From: Dehalococcoidales bacterium
GTDB taxonomy: Bacteria > Chloroflexota > Dehalococcoidia > Dehalococcoidales > RBG-16-60-22
Length of the DNA stretch: 40,931 nt
Direction: 5' to 3'
NCBI GenBank assembly: GCA_028714335.1
Contig: JAQTMM010000010.1
Location: 1 to 40,931 of the forward strand
Of this stretch, positions 16,728 to 25,055 are shown piece after piece. Both the position numbers and the translations under genes were made by a program. The first letter of the stretch is position 1. Every line of letters starts with the position of its first letter. The notes under the pieces were generated by a model. The model did not search any database, was not told where the DNA came from, and saw only the letters and a list, made by a program, of their open reading frames with translations.

Positions 16728-17629
16728 AATTGTCTTAACCTCGGGTCAAGTTTATCGCGAATCCAGTCGCCAAGGAAGTTGCCGGATAACACTACAAGGC
16801 CGATGGCTGCGCCGGGGAACGCGGATATCCACCATGCATTATCAAGATTGGCACGGCCGTCAGATACCATCGAGCCCCAGGAAGGCGTCGGTACTGAAAT
16901 GCCGATGCCCAGGTAGCTTAAAGCGGCTTCCGCCAGAATCATCATACCAACCTGCAGCGTCATAAGAACGATAAGTGAGTTAATAATATTCGGGAAGATG
17001 TGCCTGGTCATAATGCGCCAGCCGGACGCGCCATTGACGCGCGCTTGCGCCACAAAGTCCGATTGGGACAATCGCATCGCCTCGCCGCGAATCATACGGG
17101 CGTATCCTGCCCAACCGAGCAGTGACAAGGCGAACACCACCGTCCAGAAACCTGGCCCGATGGCTACGGCTAACAACATAGCCAGCAGCAAGCCTGGGAA
17201 CGATAACGCCACGTCCACGACTCTCATCACTATAGCGTCAGTGCGTCCGCCGCCGTAACCGGCAATAATACCTAATACGGTGCCGATGCTGGCAGTAATT
17301 GCGATAGCCAACAAAGAGACACTAAGAGATATTCTAGCGCCGTAGATAAGACGGCTTAAAATATCGCGTCCCAGCTGGTCCGTGCCCAGCAGATAATCGG
17401 TTTTTCCACCCTCCATGAAAGCGGGAGGCAGATACCTGTCTGTAATTTTACCTACTGTGGGGTCGTGTGGTGCAATCCAGGGAGAAAATATGGCCAGGAC
17501 AATCATGAAGGCCATGACAACAGTCGGAATCCACAGAGCGAGATTGCGCATAACACGCGTCGCCCGCGAAATACCTCGATATTGCTTCTTCTTTTTTGTT
17601 TTTGCAGTCGTTGTTATTGTATTTAGCAT
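16724..17629 (-). CDS. oppC: Oligopeptide ABC transporter permease, OppC-type
   Basis: A 301-residue permease. A basic N-terminus (KTKKKKQYRG) precedes the first transmembrane helix (about 33-52), and several more follow. The EAA coupling loop, ARVNGASGWRIMTRHIFPN, contacts the ATPases. The region GTDQLGRDILSRLIYGAR is typical of OppC/DppC. It forms the membrane channel with OppB. The start follows AAAGGA within the end of oppB, 3 nt after that stop, and it overlaps oppD by 4 nt. Confidence 0.93.
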   Translation of the reverse strand: MLNTITTTAKTKKKKQYRGISRATRVMRNLALWIPTVVMAFMIVLAIFSPWIAPHDPTVGKITDRYLPPAFMEGGKTDYLLGTDQLGRDILSRLIYGARISLSVSLLAIAITASIGTVLGIIAGYGGGRTDAIVMRVVDVALSFPGLLLAMLLAVAIGPGFWTVVFALSLLGWAGYARMIRGEAMRLSQSDFVAQARVNGASGWRIMTRHIFPNIINSLIVLMTLQVGMMILAEAALSYLGIGISVPTPSWGSMVSDGRANLDNAWWISAFPGAAIGLVVLSGNFLGDWIRDKLDPRLRQL

Positions 17630-17632
17630 CCG

Positions 17633-18556
17633 TTAAGTCCTTTGGTACCTGATTTGCGGATCAACCCATGCATATGAAATATCAACCAGCAGGTTAATAC
17701 CAAGAACGAGTATTGCTGTGATAATAGTAACCGCTTGTACCACCGGGAAGTCGCGGGCGAACGTTGCTTCAACCAGCAATCTACCCATGCCGGGCCAGTT
17801 AAAAATCTGCTCGGTAATAACCGCGCCCAGGACTGTACCAGGCAGTAACATACCAATAATGGTTAATGGTGATATCAAGGCGTTTCTTAAAGCGTGTTTC
17901 CAGATAACTGTTCTTTCCGGCAGACCCTTGATGCGTGCCATCTTGATGTACTCGCTATCAAGCACATCTAACATTGTAGAACGAACCAGACGCATCATGC
18001 CGGGTAAGGTAAAGAACACTAAAGTACCCATTGGCAAAATATAATGAGCTGGTGTATCCATACCGGCAACCGGCAGCCATTCAAGCTTTACCGAGAATAT
18101 CAATACGGCCATAATAGCCACCCAGAAGCCAGGCAAAGCCTGGCCCAATACAGCGATGAACTTAACTAAGTTATCCCACCATGAATCGCGGTAGGTAGCC
18201 GCCAATACGCCCAATATAAACGATAATATCATCGCCAGAACAAAAGACGGTACCATTAGCTTAAGTGTGTTCGGCAATGCATCACCTATCATAATGCCGA
18301 CAGCTTTTTTCTTAAGTAACGATTCGCCAAAGTCACCATGCACGATGCTATTTAAGTAAATACCAAGTTGTTCGCCCCAGGATTTATCTAACCCCAGTTC
18401 TGCTTTGAGAGCTTGAACCTGCTCGAGTGAAAAATTGGGAGACGCAAGAAGCGTAGAAGGGTCTCCAGATGCCCGTAACAAGAAAAATGTAATGAGTAGA
18501 ATTCCGAAGAATGCGACGACACACTGCAAAAGTCTGATGACTATAAAACGTGCCAT
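17633..18556 (-). CDS. oppB: Oligopeptide ABC transporter permease, OppB-type
   Basis: A 307-residue permease. It begins MARFIVIRLLQ with a first transmembrane helix at about 9-28, then the conserved FFLLRASGDP segment, and further helices. The EAA loop is ARIKGLPERTVIWKHALRN. It pairs with OppC. AAAGGAAA lies upstream of the ATG. The 284-nt gap to oppA contains a strong hairpin, so this gene begins the less abundant part of the opp transcript or may have its own weak promoter. Confidence 0.93.
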   Translation of the reverse strand: MARFIVIRLLQCVVAFFGILLITFFLLRASGDPSTLLASPNFSLEQVQALKAELGLDKSWGEQLGIYLNSIVHGDFGESLLKKKAVGIMIGDALPNTLKLMVPSFVLAMILSFILGVLAATYRDSWWDNLVKFIAVLGQALPGFWVAIMAVLIFSVKLEWLPVAGMDTPAHYILPMGTLVFFTLPGMMRLVRSTMLDVLDSEYIKMARIKGLPERTVIWKHALRNALISPLTIIGMLLPGTVLGAVITEQIFNWPGMGRLLVEATFARDFPVVQAVTIITAILVLGINLLVDISYAWVDPQIRYQRT

Positions 18557-18789
18557 TATATATTTCCTTTACGATTTGAGTTCTTAATGGATCTCATATA
18601 ATTTGGAATACCGGGCCGTTTTTATTACTCCAGCTTAAGTGAGAGACATTAAAATCACATTATTCTACCATACCACTTTAATAAAACACAAGCCGACTTT
18701 TTCAACTCTATTTCTGGTTATAAAACTTATCCGTTTTTGGGTCGCAGACCATCACTATCTATAAATCAAAACGCTAAAACTTAGAAACT

Positions 18790-18820
18790 TTCGGGGCGGG
18801 ATTTTTGGTCCCGCCCCGAA
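18790..18820 (-). terminator. Hairpin between oppA and oppB (attenuator or mRNA stabiliser)
   Basis: TTCGGGGCGGGA and TCCCGCCCCGAA form a perfect 12-bp stem with a 7-nt loop, 20 nt past the oppA stop. The sequence after it on the minus strand (AGTTTCTAAGTTTT) is only moderately T-rich. Partial termination, or protection of the oppA 3' end, would give more binding protein than transporter. Confidence 0.75.
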
Positions 18821-18840
18821 ATCCTTATTGATTTAACTTA

Positions 18841-20445
18841 TTAGGCGTGAGTGGCACCCTGGATTGTTTCAGCATAGCCAGTGTGTCTGCCATCAAAGCC
18901 ACCGACCGTCGCCGGGTTATAGAGGAAGTAATTTTGATACTCGACAACGCCGATGTTGGTGTACAGGCCTTTAACGTATACCTGGAATTCTGCCATCTTC
19001 TCGCGGGCTGCCTCGTAAGTTAGCTGAGTGGTCACTGCGGCATACAGTGCATTGGCGGTTTCATCGTTGGTGACTTTATGAACGCCATTGGTAGTATACA
19101 TGTTAGCGCAGTGGTAGGCCGAGCAAGCGTAGGACCAGGATTTCCAGAACCATATCCAGCCAATGTTGTCCTCAGGAGGCGGGCCAAACCCAAGGTAACT
19201 CCAGTAAGTAGCCGTTTCCATAACCTTCAGTTCAACCTGGAGACCGACAGCCTGCCAGTAGGACATGTAGTATAAGATTCTGTCCTGATCAGAAGCCTGA
19301 CAGTAAACAGTGATTATCGGGTTGGCAAAAGCATCAGGATAACCAGCTTCAGCGATCAGCTGTTCAGCTAATGCCGGGTCGTAGGCATCAGCTACGATTT
19401 CATCAGTCCAGCCGAAAACGCCATGAGGGAAGAAGAACTGGCCGCCCGGAATGGCGTAACCAGAATACCAGGTGTCGCAGATTTCCTGGCGGTTAAGGGA
19501 ATAGGACATTGCTTTGCGGATATTGATATCGTGTACCGGGCCGGCTTCTTCCATCCAGGATTTCTGGAAAGCGAAGCTGTCGGTGCCGTTGATGCCGTAC
19601 TGTTCAACGGGATATCCTTCGTCCTGTAACGCTTTCATACGGGCATAGTCATCAAGGCCGAGGATATCGCACTGACCGGTCTTGAACATGCTGATACGGG
19701 TAGCAAGTTCAGGAACCAAGTACTGCTGGTAGAACTGGAAGTGAGGAACTTCATTAGCTCGGCAATAAGCGGTATTAGCTTCGAATTTGACGCTGATACC
19801 GGTGGAATAGCCGACTAATTTCCATGGGCCGGAACCGGACGGATTGGCAAAGTAGGCTTCTTCGCCAACTCTGTCAATATCGGCTTTGTTCACGATTGCT
19901 GTAGCCGAGAAAGAGGCTACCAGCGTGGGTTCGGCGTGTGCGGTAACGTATTCAACGGTAAGAGAGTCAACTACGTTAACGGCAACACGATTGTAGTCTT
20001 CGCGAAGGTAAGGCGACCAGGCGCTTCTTGCAGAATCAGCGAAACGCTCGATGGAGTATTTAACAGCTGCGGCATCGACTGGGTCACCATTGGTGAAGAA
20101 GTTGTTTGGAATTAGGTGGAACGTCCAGGTCAAACCGTCGGCGCTAAGATCCCAACTTTGGAGAACGTCGCCTTCAAAATCTCCTGCCGCTGTAGTGCGC
20201 ATTAGGTTCTGGAACATTAAACCCGACCAACTGCTGACTAGATTGGGATCAAAGTTATCATAACCGAATGTTGCAGCAACGTCGGTCAAGGTGCCCCAAG
20301 GTTCAGGAATTGTTGTTTCTGTCTGGGTTTGTGTCTGTGTCTGTGTCTGAGTCTGGGTAACCGTTTGAGCTTCCTGTTGGCAGCCCGTGAAAATTATGAC
20401 GGTAGCCAGAAGCACAAACAATGGAACTAGGAACCATTTCTTCAT
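18841..20445 (-). CDS. oppA: Peptide-binding lipoprotein of the ABC transporter (SBP_bac_5)
   Basis: A 534-residue family-5 solute-binding protein. The signal peptide ends in a lipobox (IFTGC, lipid-anchored C22), so the protein is tethered outside the membrane. A (Thr-Gln)n linker at about 28-42 separates the anchor from the binding domain. The domain has the usual LVSSWSGLMFQNLMR and GLTWTFHLIPNNFFTNGDPVDAAAVKYSIERF blocks. It delivers peptides to OppBC. GAGGAGGAAAG gives a strong start. A good promoter lies 170 nt upstream. The ligand could also be nickel or another small compound, as family 5 is broad. Confidence 0.92.
   Translation of the reverse strand: MKKWFLVPLFVLLATVIIFTGCQQEAQTVTQTQTQTQTQTQTETTIPEPWGTLTDVAATFGYDNFDPNLVSSWSGLMFQNLMRTTAAGDFEGDVLQSWDLSADGLTWTFHLIPNNFFTNGDPVDAAAVKYSIERFADSARSAWSPYLREDYNRVAVNVVDSLTVEYVTAHAEPTLVASFSATAIVNKADIDRVGEEAYFANPSGSGPWKLVGYSTGISVKFEANTAYCRANEVPHFQFYQQYLVPELATRISMFKTGQCDILGLDDYARMKALQDEGYPVEQYGINGTDSFAFQKSWMEEAGPVHDINIRKAMSYSLNRQEICDTWYSGYAIPGGQFFFPHGVFGWTDEIVADAYDPALAEQLIAEAGYPDAFANPIITVYCQASDQDRILYYMSYWQAVGLQVELKVMETATYWSYLGFGPPPEDNIGWIWFWKSWSYACSAYHCANMYTTNGVHKVTNDETANALYAAVTTQLTYEAAREKMAEFQVYVKGLYTNIGVVEYQNYFLYNPATVGGFDGRHTGYAETIQGATHA
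20320..20364 (-). repeat. Hexanucleotide repeat encoding the OppA Thr-Gln linker
   Basis: Near-perfect GTCTGT/GTCTGG units (plus strand) encode alternating Thr and Gln just after the lipobox. Such an in-frame 6-nt repeat can change length by slippage without shifting the frame, which would alter the linker between lipid anchor and binding domain. Confidence 0.85.
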
Positions 20446-20489
20446 TCTTTCCTCCTCTTAAAATTTTTGATAAATGGTTATTGTATGCC

Positions 20490-20509
20490 TATTCTCGACT
20501 ATTCTCGAC
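20490..20509. repeat. Tandem 10-bp repeat in the oppA leader
   Basis: TATTCTCGAC occurs twice in direct tandem, 45-64 nt upstream of the oppA start and inside its 5' untranslated region. One DNA turn of spacing would suit a regulator binding in tandem, but two copies could be chance. Confidence 0.5.
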
Positions 20510-20761
20510 CTCCCCTGCATTTGTGTATTCGGGTTAGATCAATTCGTCTATATCAACACGCACAGAAACCCATCTTCTGGCGCGTATTGTTTTCTATAGG
20601 AAATTCTGATTTTCAAATACTATAAATCATATTTAGACATTTGTCAACTGTAAAAATAGGCACTTTTTTGGGGAAATAAATGGAATGATGAAAAAATTCG
20701 CAAATAGTGAAAAAAACGAAGCTGAATATTATTAAGAAAATGTTAAATTAGAGGTGAATTT
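20510..20761. other. Upstream region of oppA
   Basis: No gene is visible. It holds the oppA promoter and about 170 nt of leader. I could not fold a convincing riboswitch in the leader by eye. The segment nearest the tRNA is AT-rich. Confidence 0.5.
20619..20647 (-). promoter_or_regulatory. oppA promoter
   Basis: On the minus strand TTGACA, a 17-nt spacer and TATAGT, pointing to oppA. The -35 is perfect and the -10 matches 5 of 6. It predicts a 5' untranslated leader of roughly 165 nt. Confidence 0.82.
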
Positions 20762-20838
20762 TGGCGACCCCGGGGGGATTTGAACCCCCGATCTCCACCG
20801 TGACAGGGTGGCATGTTAGACCGCTACACCACGGGGCC
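20762..20838 (-). tRNA. tRNA-Asp(GTC)
   Basis: On the minus strand a full cloverleaf reads GGCCCCG (acceptor), a D arm with TGTAGCGGT, anticodon stem CCACC / GGTGG around CTGTCAC (anticodon GTC), and a T arm with GGTTCAAAT. Acceptor pairing is complete apart from one G-T. The discriminator is G, the expected base for Asp, and CCA is encoded (20762-20764). Confidence 0.96.
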
Positions 20839-20848
20839 ATGTCTTATG

Positions 20849-20878
20849 AGTCTAGCAAAGCGGGTTTATAGCTGTCAA
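20849..20878 (-). promoter_or_regulatory. tRNA-Asp promoter
   Basis: TTGACA, an 18-nt spacer and TAGACT on the minus strand, with the -10 ending 10 nt before the mature tRNA 5' end. Confidence 0.75.
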
Positions 20879-20961
20879 GGAGTTTCTTCTATCTACAATA
20901 TATATAAAGACATGCATGAGACATGTTTCCAGCCTCGGTCATGGAAACGAATATAAAATTG

Positions 20962-20990
20962 TTGTCTAGTTTTATAGTATATGGTATAAT
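20962..20990 (+). promoter_or_regulatory. Promoter of the rpsF-ssb-rpsR run
   Basis: TTGTCT, a 17-nt spacer and a perfect TATAAT preceded by TGG (extended -10), about 30 nt before rpsF. It is divergent from the tRNA-Asp promoter. Confidence 0.8.
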
Positions 20991-21019
20991 AACATAAAAT
21001 TTGCTAAGGAATGGCGGAC

Positions 21020-21349
21020 GTGGCTAAGAAAAAGACAGAACAAGCAATAGTAGATAGTAAATCTCAAGAATATGAACTGGTTTATATCCTGAATCCAGAG
21101 ATGACGGATGAAGCTTTAGAAACCAGCGTCAACAACGTCAACCAGTTTATCACCAACAGAGAAGGCATTGTTGACGGGGTGGATAAGTGGGGAAAGAAAA
21201 AACTGGCCTACCCACTAAAGCATTTCCAGGAAGGCAATTACTTTTTAACCAAGTTTAAGATAAGCCCGGCGCGGTGCAAGGAACTCGAAGCTAACCTGCA
21301 TATAACCGAAGATGTCTTAAGGCATCTTTTAATAAAAGTAGGCAGTTAG
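21020..21349 (+). CDS. rpsF: 30S ribosomal protein S6
   Basis: A 109-residue S6 protein, recognisable from YELVYILNPEMTDEALE, the VDKWGKKKLAYPLKHFQEGNY block and the FKISPARCKELEANLHITEDVLRHLL end. It sits on the 30S platform bound to S18, which is encoded two genes on. The ATG at 21011 abuts AAGGA with no spacing, so the GTG at 21020, 9 nt from AAGGA, is preferred. It is the first gene of the rpsF-ssb-rpsR cluster found in most bacteria. Confidence 0.96.
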   Translation: MAKKKTEQAIVDSKSQEYELVYILNPEMTDEALETSVNNVNQFITNREGIVDGVDKWGKKKLAYPLKHFQEGNYFLTKFKISPARCKELEANLHITEDVLRHLLIKVGS

Positions 21350-21395
21350 ATATTGATGCCATGCTCTCGAGTTTTTGTGGAGAGGTGAAAGGGCG

Positions 21396-21803
21396 ATGCC
21401 GAGTCTGAACAAGGTAATTATAATAGGTAATGTAGGCAACGAACCGGAAATGCGTTTCACGCCTAACGGCAAACCAGTCACGTCTTTTTCGGTAGCGACT
21501 AACTGGGTCTATACCACCCCGGAAGGGGAACGCCGCCAGGAAACCGAGTGGTTCAATGTCGTAGCCTGGAACCGTCTGGCGGAACAGTGCAACCAGTTCC
21601 TGGCCAAAGGCAAACTAGTTTACACCGAGGGCAGGATACATACGAGGAATTGGGAAGGGCAGGACGGACAGGCCCATTCCAAGATGGAAGTAGTCGCCAA
21701 CCGCGTAATCTTCCTGGATAGAAAAGCAGCCGTCGGCGCCATTGATGAAAAGACGGATGACCCCTCCACAGCGGAAATGGAGCCGGAAGATCTGCCGTTT
21801 TAG
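21396..21803 (+). CDS. ssb: Single-stranded DNA-binding protein
   Basis: A 135-residue SSB. The OB fold (about 1-105) begins LNKVIIIGNVGNEPEMRFTPNGKPV and includes the TEWFNVVAWNRLAEQC strand pair. The short linker ends in EPEDLPF, the acidic tip that recruits replication and repair partners. It binds single-stranded DNA as a homotetramer. The track start at 21375 is 7 codons upstream; the ATG at 21396 fits the GAGAGGTGAAAGG site. It lies between rpsF and rpsR, as usual. Confidence 0.96.
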   Translation: MPSLNKVIIIGNVGNEPEMRFTPNGKPVTSFSVATNWVYTTPEGERRQETEWFNVVAWNRLAEQCNQFLAKGKLVYTEGRIHTRNWEGQDGQAHSKMEVVANRVIFLDRKAAVGAIDEKTDDPSTAEMEPEDLPF

Positions 21804-21846
21804 TTAAAGCAATAAATATTAAGTTAATATATAGATAGAGGAAAGA

Positions 21847-22137
21847 ATGACGCAAGCAAGAGAATCAACCAGACCTCACAGGCCATCACGCGGCAAGTAT
21901 GTGCCCAAGCGCAAGGTGTGCTTGTTCTGCCGCGATAAAATTGATTACATTGATTATAAAGAACCGGCCAAATTACGGCCTTATATAACCGATAGAGGCA
22001 AAATATCGCCCCGCCGCAAGAGCGGCACCTGCGCCAAGCACCAGCGCGCTTTAACGACTGCCATCAAGCGGGCACGGCACATTGCCTTGCTGCCTTTCGT
22101 TACTTCCAGCGGTCAGAGAGTTGTGCCAACCGGTTAA
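21847..22137 (+). CDS. rpsR: 30S ribosomal protein S18
   Basis: A 96-residue S18 protein. After a ~20-residue basic extension comes [37 protein letters not shown], then the [12 protein letters not shown] end. It has C26 and C29 (CLFC), which can form a zinc knuckle in the Cys-containing S18 type. It binds S6 on the 30S platform. GAGGAAAG precedes the ATG. rplI, often the next gene, is absent and rpmH follows instead. Confidence 0.96.
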   Translation: MTQARESTRPHRPSRGKYVPKRKVCLFCRDKIDYIDYKEPAKLRPYITDRGKISPRRKSGTCAKHQRALTTAIKRARHIALLPFVTSSGQRVVPTG

Positions 22138-22202
22138 GCGGTTAAAAAAGCTGATGCTTTTATATTTCAATTATATTGACTAAATTACCATAGGGAGTTA
22201 AA

Positions 22203-22343
22203 GTGCCTAAGAGAACATACCAACCAAAGAATATACCGAGAAAGCGTGAACACGGTTTCTTGAAAAGAATGAGTACCCGCGGCGGTAGGGACGTCCTTAA
22301 AGCCCGCAGGCAAAAAGGGCGCAAAAGACTAACCGTCGTTTAA
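22203..22343 (+). CDS. rpmH: 50S ribosomal protein L34
   Basis: A 46-residue protein missed by the ORF track because of its length. It reads [20 protein letters not shown] and ends GRKRLTVV, with the L34 core [22 protein letters not shown]. It starts at GTG 22203 with AGGGAG 5 nt upstream and stops at TAA 22341. L34 binds 23S rRNA near the exit side of the 50S subunit. It lies 29 nt before rnpA, the classic rpmH-rnpA pairing. Confidence 0.97.
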   Translation: MPKRTYQPKNIPRKREHGFLKRMSTRGGRDVLKARRQKGRKRLTVV

Positions 22344-22372
22344 CGGTTCCGGCTGAACCGTACAGGATTAGT

Positions 22373-22735
22373 GTGAGGGGAGAGAGATATTTAAAAAGCA
22401 ATAACCAGTTCAACCTGGTTTATGACGAAGGCCGGTCGTGGGCGGGTAAAGAAATCGTCCTAAAGGCTTTAGCGAATAACTCAAGCAGCACAAGATTCGG
22501 TTTCGTCATCAGCCACCGTCTGGGGAAAGCGGTTGTAAGAAACCGCATCAAGCGGCGCCTGCGGGAAATCACCAGGCAGATGCCGGTGCAAACCGGATGG
22601 GATATTGTCCTTATCGCCCGCCTCCCCGCCGCCTCCCTCGATTTCCAGGGTTTAGAAAAATCGGTCAAAAGGTTATTGTTAAAAGCCGGATTAATAACGG
22701 GAGAAAATGAAGGCAATCGCCTTAGGGCTAATTAA
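22373..22735 (+). CDS. rnpA: Ribonuclease P protein component
   Basis: A 120-residue RnpA. The family pattern is clear: [37 protein letters not shown] with the RNR signature, then [15 protein letters not shown]. It binds RNase P RNA and helps mature tRNA 5' ends. It starts with GTG, with AGGA 5 nt upstream. The last 29 nt overlap yidD in another frame, suggesting coupled translation. Confidence 0.95.
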   Translation: MRGERYLKSNNQFNLVYDEGRSWAGKEIVLKALANNSSSTRFGFVISHRLGKAVVRNRIKRRLREITRQMPVQTGWDIVLIARLPAASLDFQGLEKSVKRLLLKAGLITGENEGNRLRAN

Positions 22736-22925
22736 AATATATCAGCGGACATATTCGCAGGTCATGCCTCCTTCCTGCCGCTTCACACCGACCTGCTCGC
22801 AATATACCGTCGAGGCGATAGAGCGGTTCGGAATAATAAAAGGAATAGGTATGGGCATCCGGCGCATCGCGCGCTGCCACCCCCTAAATCCCGGCGGCTA
22901 TGACCCGGTGCCAGAAAAAAGGTAA
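22707..22925 (+). CDS. yidD: Membrane protein insertion efficiency factor YidD
   Basis: A 72-residue YidD. It shows [20 protein letters not shown] and the [17 protein letters not shown] motif, with the conserved Cys residues. An amphipathic N-terminal helix should hold it at the inner membrane face. It supports YidC-dependent insertion. It overlaps rnpA by 29 nt, and yidC follows after one extra gene. Confidence 0.95.
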   Translation: MKAIALGLIKIYQRTYSQVMPPSCRFTPTCSQYTVEAIERFGIIKGIGMGIRRIARCHPLNPGGYDPVPEKR

Positions 22926-22948
22926 ACTAATCATCGGTGGAGAAAATA

Positions 22949-24109
22949 GTGAAACTTAAAAATCTAAAAAGAATCGGTTTAATATCGCTGGTGGCTACCG
23001 CCCTAATAATAATAGCGGTGTTCGGCTTCGGCTGCGTCAGCGGTTTATCCGCCATCGGCTGGTCCGGCGGCGCGGTGCAAAACGACGTTCTTTACGTCGG
23101 CTCAATGGAAGGGCGCCTGGCCGCCATTAATCTGGTGGATGAAAGCCGACAGTGGGCCGAGTATCTTAAGGTACAATCGTCCGGCGGCATATTCGGCTGT
23201 TCTTCAATGTTGAGCTGTGGCGGCGATACAAGCCGCGTGCCCATTTACGGCACTCCGGTAGTCACCGACGAACAAATTTTTGTTGCCGGCTACAACGGCA
23301 AGATATATGCCTATAACACCATTAACCTGGCACAGCGCTGGGTGTTCCCGCGCGATACCTATCTCTCACCATTTGTTGGCGGAATGTTTTATGATGACAA
23401 TAAACTTTACGTCGGCTGCTCCGATGGCTTTGTCTATTGCCTTAACGCCATTACCGGCGAGCTGTTAAGTTCCTACCAGACCGAGGATAAAATCTGGGGG
23501 ACACCAACCGTTGCCGACGGCGTTGTCTATATAGGTTCCTTCGATAAAAACATCTACGCCCTTAACGCCGGCGACCTTACGCTGAAATGGAAATACGCCA
23601 TCGAGGGCTCGATAATCGCCGAGCCGCTGGTGGCAAACGGCATTGTTTACGTCGGCTCCTTTGATAAGAAGCTCTATGCCCTCAATGCCGAGGCCGGCAC
23701 GCTTAAGTGGACCTATGAAGCGAACAATTGGTTCTGGACACAGCCGGTCATTGTTAACGGTACACTTTACGCCGGCTGCCTTGATGGCTTTATCTACGCC
23801 CTAAATCCCGCAACCGGGGCGGTGGTTAAGGTATTCGGTGAAGAAGACATTGCCGTTATAAGCGCCTTCGCCTCTCAACCCGCCGTCGAGGGCAACTATG
23901 TTGTCTTTGCCAGTAAAGACGGCATTGTTTATAGAATAGACACCACAACTCAAGAACTAAAAGTGCTGGCGGTCCTAACCGGCTCCATTACCGGGCCGCT
24001 AACGGTTTATAACGGGATAGTCTACTTCCAGACACAGGACATCGCCATACAGCGCATTGATATAGAGTCGGGCGCTTTATTGCTATCAATATCTTTGATA
24101 TCGGGGTAA
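22949..24109 (+). CDS. PQQ-type beta-propeller lipoprotein
   Basis: A 386-residue protein. A signal peptide ends in FGFGC, a likely lipobox, so the protein is probably anchored on the outer face of the membrane. The rest is made of repeated blades with YVGSFDKNIYALNA, YVGSFDKKLYALNA and YAGCLDGFIYALNP, like PQQ-repeat/BamB propellers. No cofactor site is evident, so it may be a scaffold rather than an enzyme. GTG 22949 with GGTGGAG upstream is preferred to GTG 22937. It sits between yidD and yidC, suggesting a role in membrane-protein insertion or folding. Confidence 0.82.
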   Translation: MKLKNLKRIGLISLVATALIIIAVFGFGCVSGLSAIGWSGGAVQNDVLYVGSMEGRLAAINLVDESRQWAEYLKVQSSGGIFGCSSMLSCGGDTSRVPIYGTPVVTDEQIFVAGYNGKIYAYNTINLAQRWVFPRDTYLSPFVGGMFYDDNKLYVGCSDGFVYCLNAITGELLSSYQTEDKIWGTPTVADGVVYIGSFDKNIYALNAGDLTLKWKYAIEGSIIAEPLVANGIVYVGSFDKKLYALNAEAGTLKWTYEANNWFWTQPVIVNGTLYAGCLDGFIYALNPATGAVVKVFGEEDIAVISAFASQPAVEGNYVVFASKDGIVYRIDTTTQELKVLAVLTGSITGPLTVYNGIVYFQTQDIAIQRIDIESGALLLSISLISG

Positions 24110-24115
24110 TTTGAA

Positions 24116-25021
24116 TTGAACGTTTGGGAATTAATAATACAACAGCCATTAACTAACGTCCTCATTGTCATCTCGCATGCCTTCGGGGGGAGTTTCGGCG
24201 CGGCCATCATCATCCTGACAATTGTGGTCAACCTGGCTCTGCTGCCGCTTACCTTAAGTCAGATTAAGTCTTCCAAGAAGATGATGGAGCTGCAGCCCAA
24301 ACTCGCCGAACTGCAGAAGAAGTACGCCAAAGACCGCCAGAAACTTGCCCAGGAGCAGATGAAGCTGTACAAAGAATCCGGCGTCAAGCTCCAGGGCTGT
24401 ATGCTGGGCATGATTATCCAGATGCCGGTATGGTTCGCTCTTTACCAGTCCATTATGCTGGCGCTGGCTGCAGTACCGGAAGGTCTGCTCAACCTTTCCA
24501 GATTCTTATATTCCTGGCCGGTTGTATTTTCGGCTATACCGATGAACCCCTATTTCCTGGGGATGGATCTGGCATCGCCGAATATAGTTCTGGCGATACT
24601 CGTAGGCGTCTTCATGTGGGTACAGCAGAAGATGTCCACTATGCCTACCGCCGACCCGCAGCAGCAGTCGCAGAGTTCCATGATGCTCTGGATGATGCCG
24701 TTGCTCTTTACCTTCATGTCGTTAACCTTCCCCGCCGGCTTGGCGCTTTACTGGGTGGTCAATAGTTTATTCCGCATCGGGCTGCAATACCGCATCACCG
24801 GTTGGGGCACGCTGTTCAAACGTGCTGCTAAACCTGGCGCTGAACCGGAGAAAAAACACCTTAAGTTCGAACAGCCGCCGCAGGAAGAAATTAAGCAGAC
24901 GATTGTTGATAAAAACGGTGAGATTATTATTACCGACAAAGAGTCTTTAAAGAAGAGCCAGAAGAAAGGCTTCCTCGATAGGTTTTTCAAGGGCGGTAAT
25001 AATGGCCAGCAAGACCAGTAA
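24116..25021 (+). CDS. yidC: Membrane protein insertase YidC/Oxa1 family
   Basis: A 301-residue insertase of the short, Gram-positive type without the large periplasmic domain. Transmembrane helix 1 (about 22-45) is followed by the cytoplasmic helical hairpin QIKSSKKMMELQPKLAELQKKYAKDRQKL. The core helices include MIIQMPVWFALYQSI and FPAGLALYWVVNSLF. A basic tail (KKSQKKGFLDRFFKGG) may contact ribosomes. It inserts and folds membrane proteins. The start is a TTG with GGGGT upstream, 6 nt after the propeller gene. Confidence 0.95.
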   Translation: MNVWELIIQQPLTNVLIVISHAFGGSFGAAIIILTIVVNLALLPLTLSQIKSSKKMMELQPKLAELQKKYAKDRQKLAQEQMKLYKESGVKLQGCMLGMIIQMPVWFALYQSIMLALAAVPEGLLNLSRFLYSWPVVFSAIPMNPYFLGMDLASPNIVLAILVGVFMWVQQKMSTMPTADPQQQSQSSMMLWMMPLLFTFMSLTFPAGLALYWVVNSLFRIGLQYRITGWGTLFKRAAKPGAEPEKKHLKFEQPPQEEIKQTIVDKNGEIIITDKESLKKSQKKGFLDRFFKGGNNGQQDQ

Positions 25022-25055
25022 ATTAGCACACTGTCACCGCTAAGGCAGGTTTGTA

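Noticed and set aside
22138-22202. Possible replication origin near rpmH
   Set aside because: No dnaA gene and no cluster of DnaA boxes is visible in this short gap or around it.
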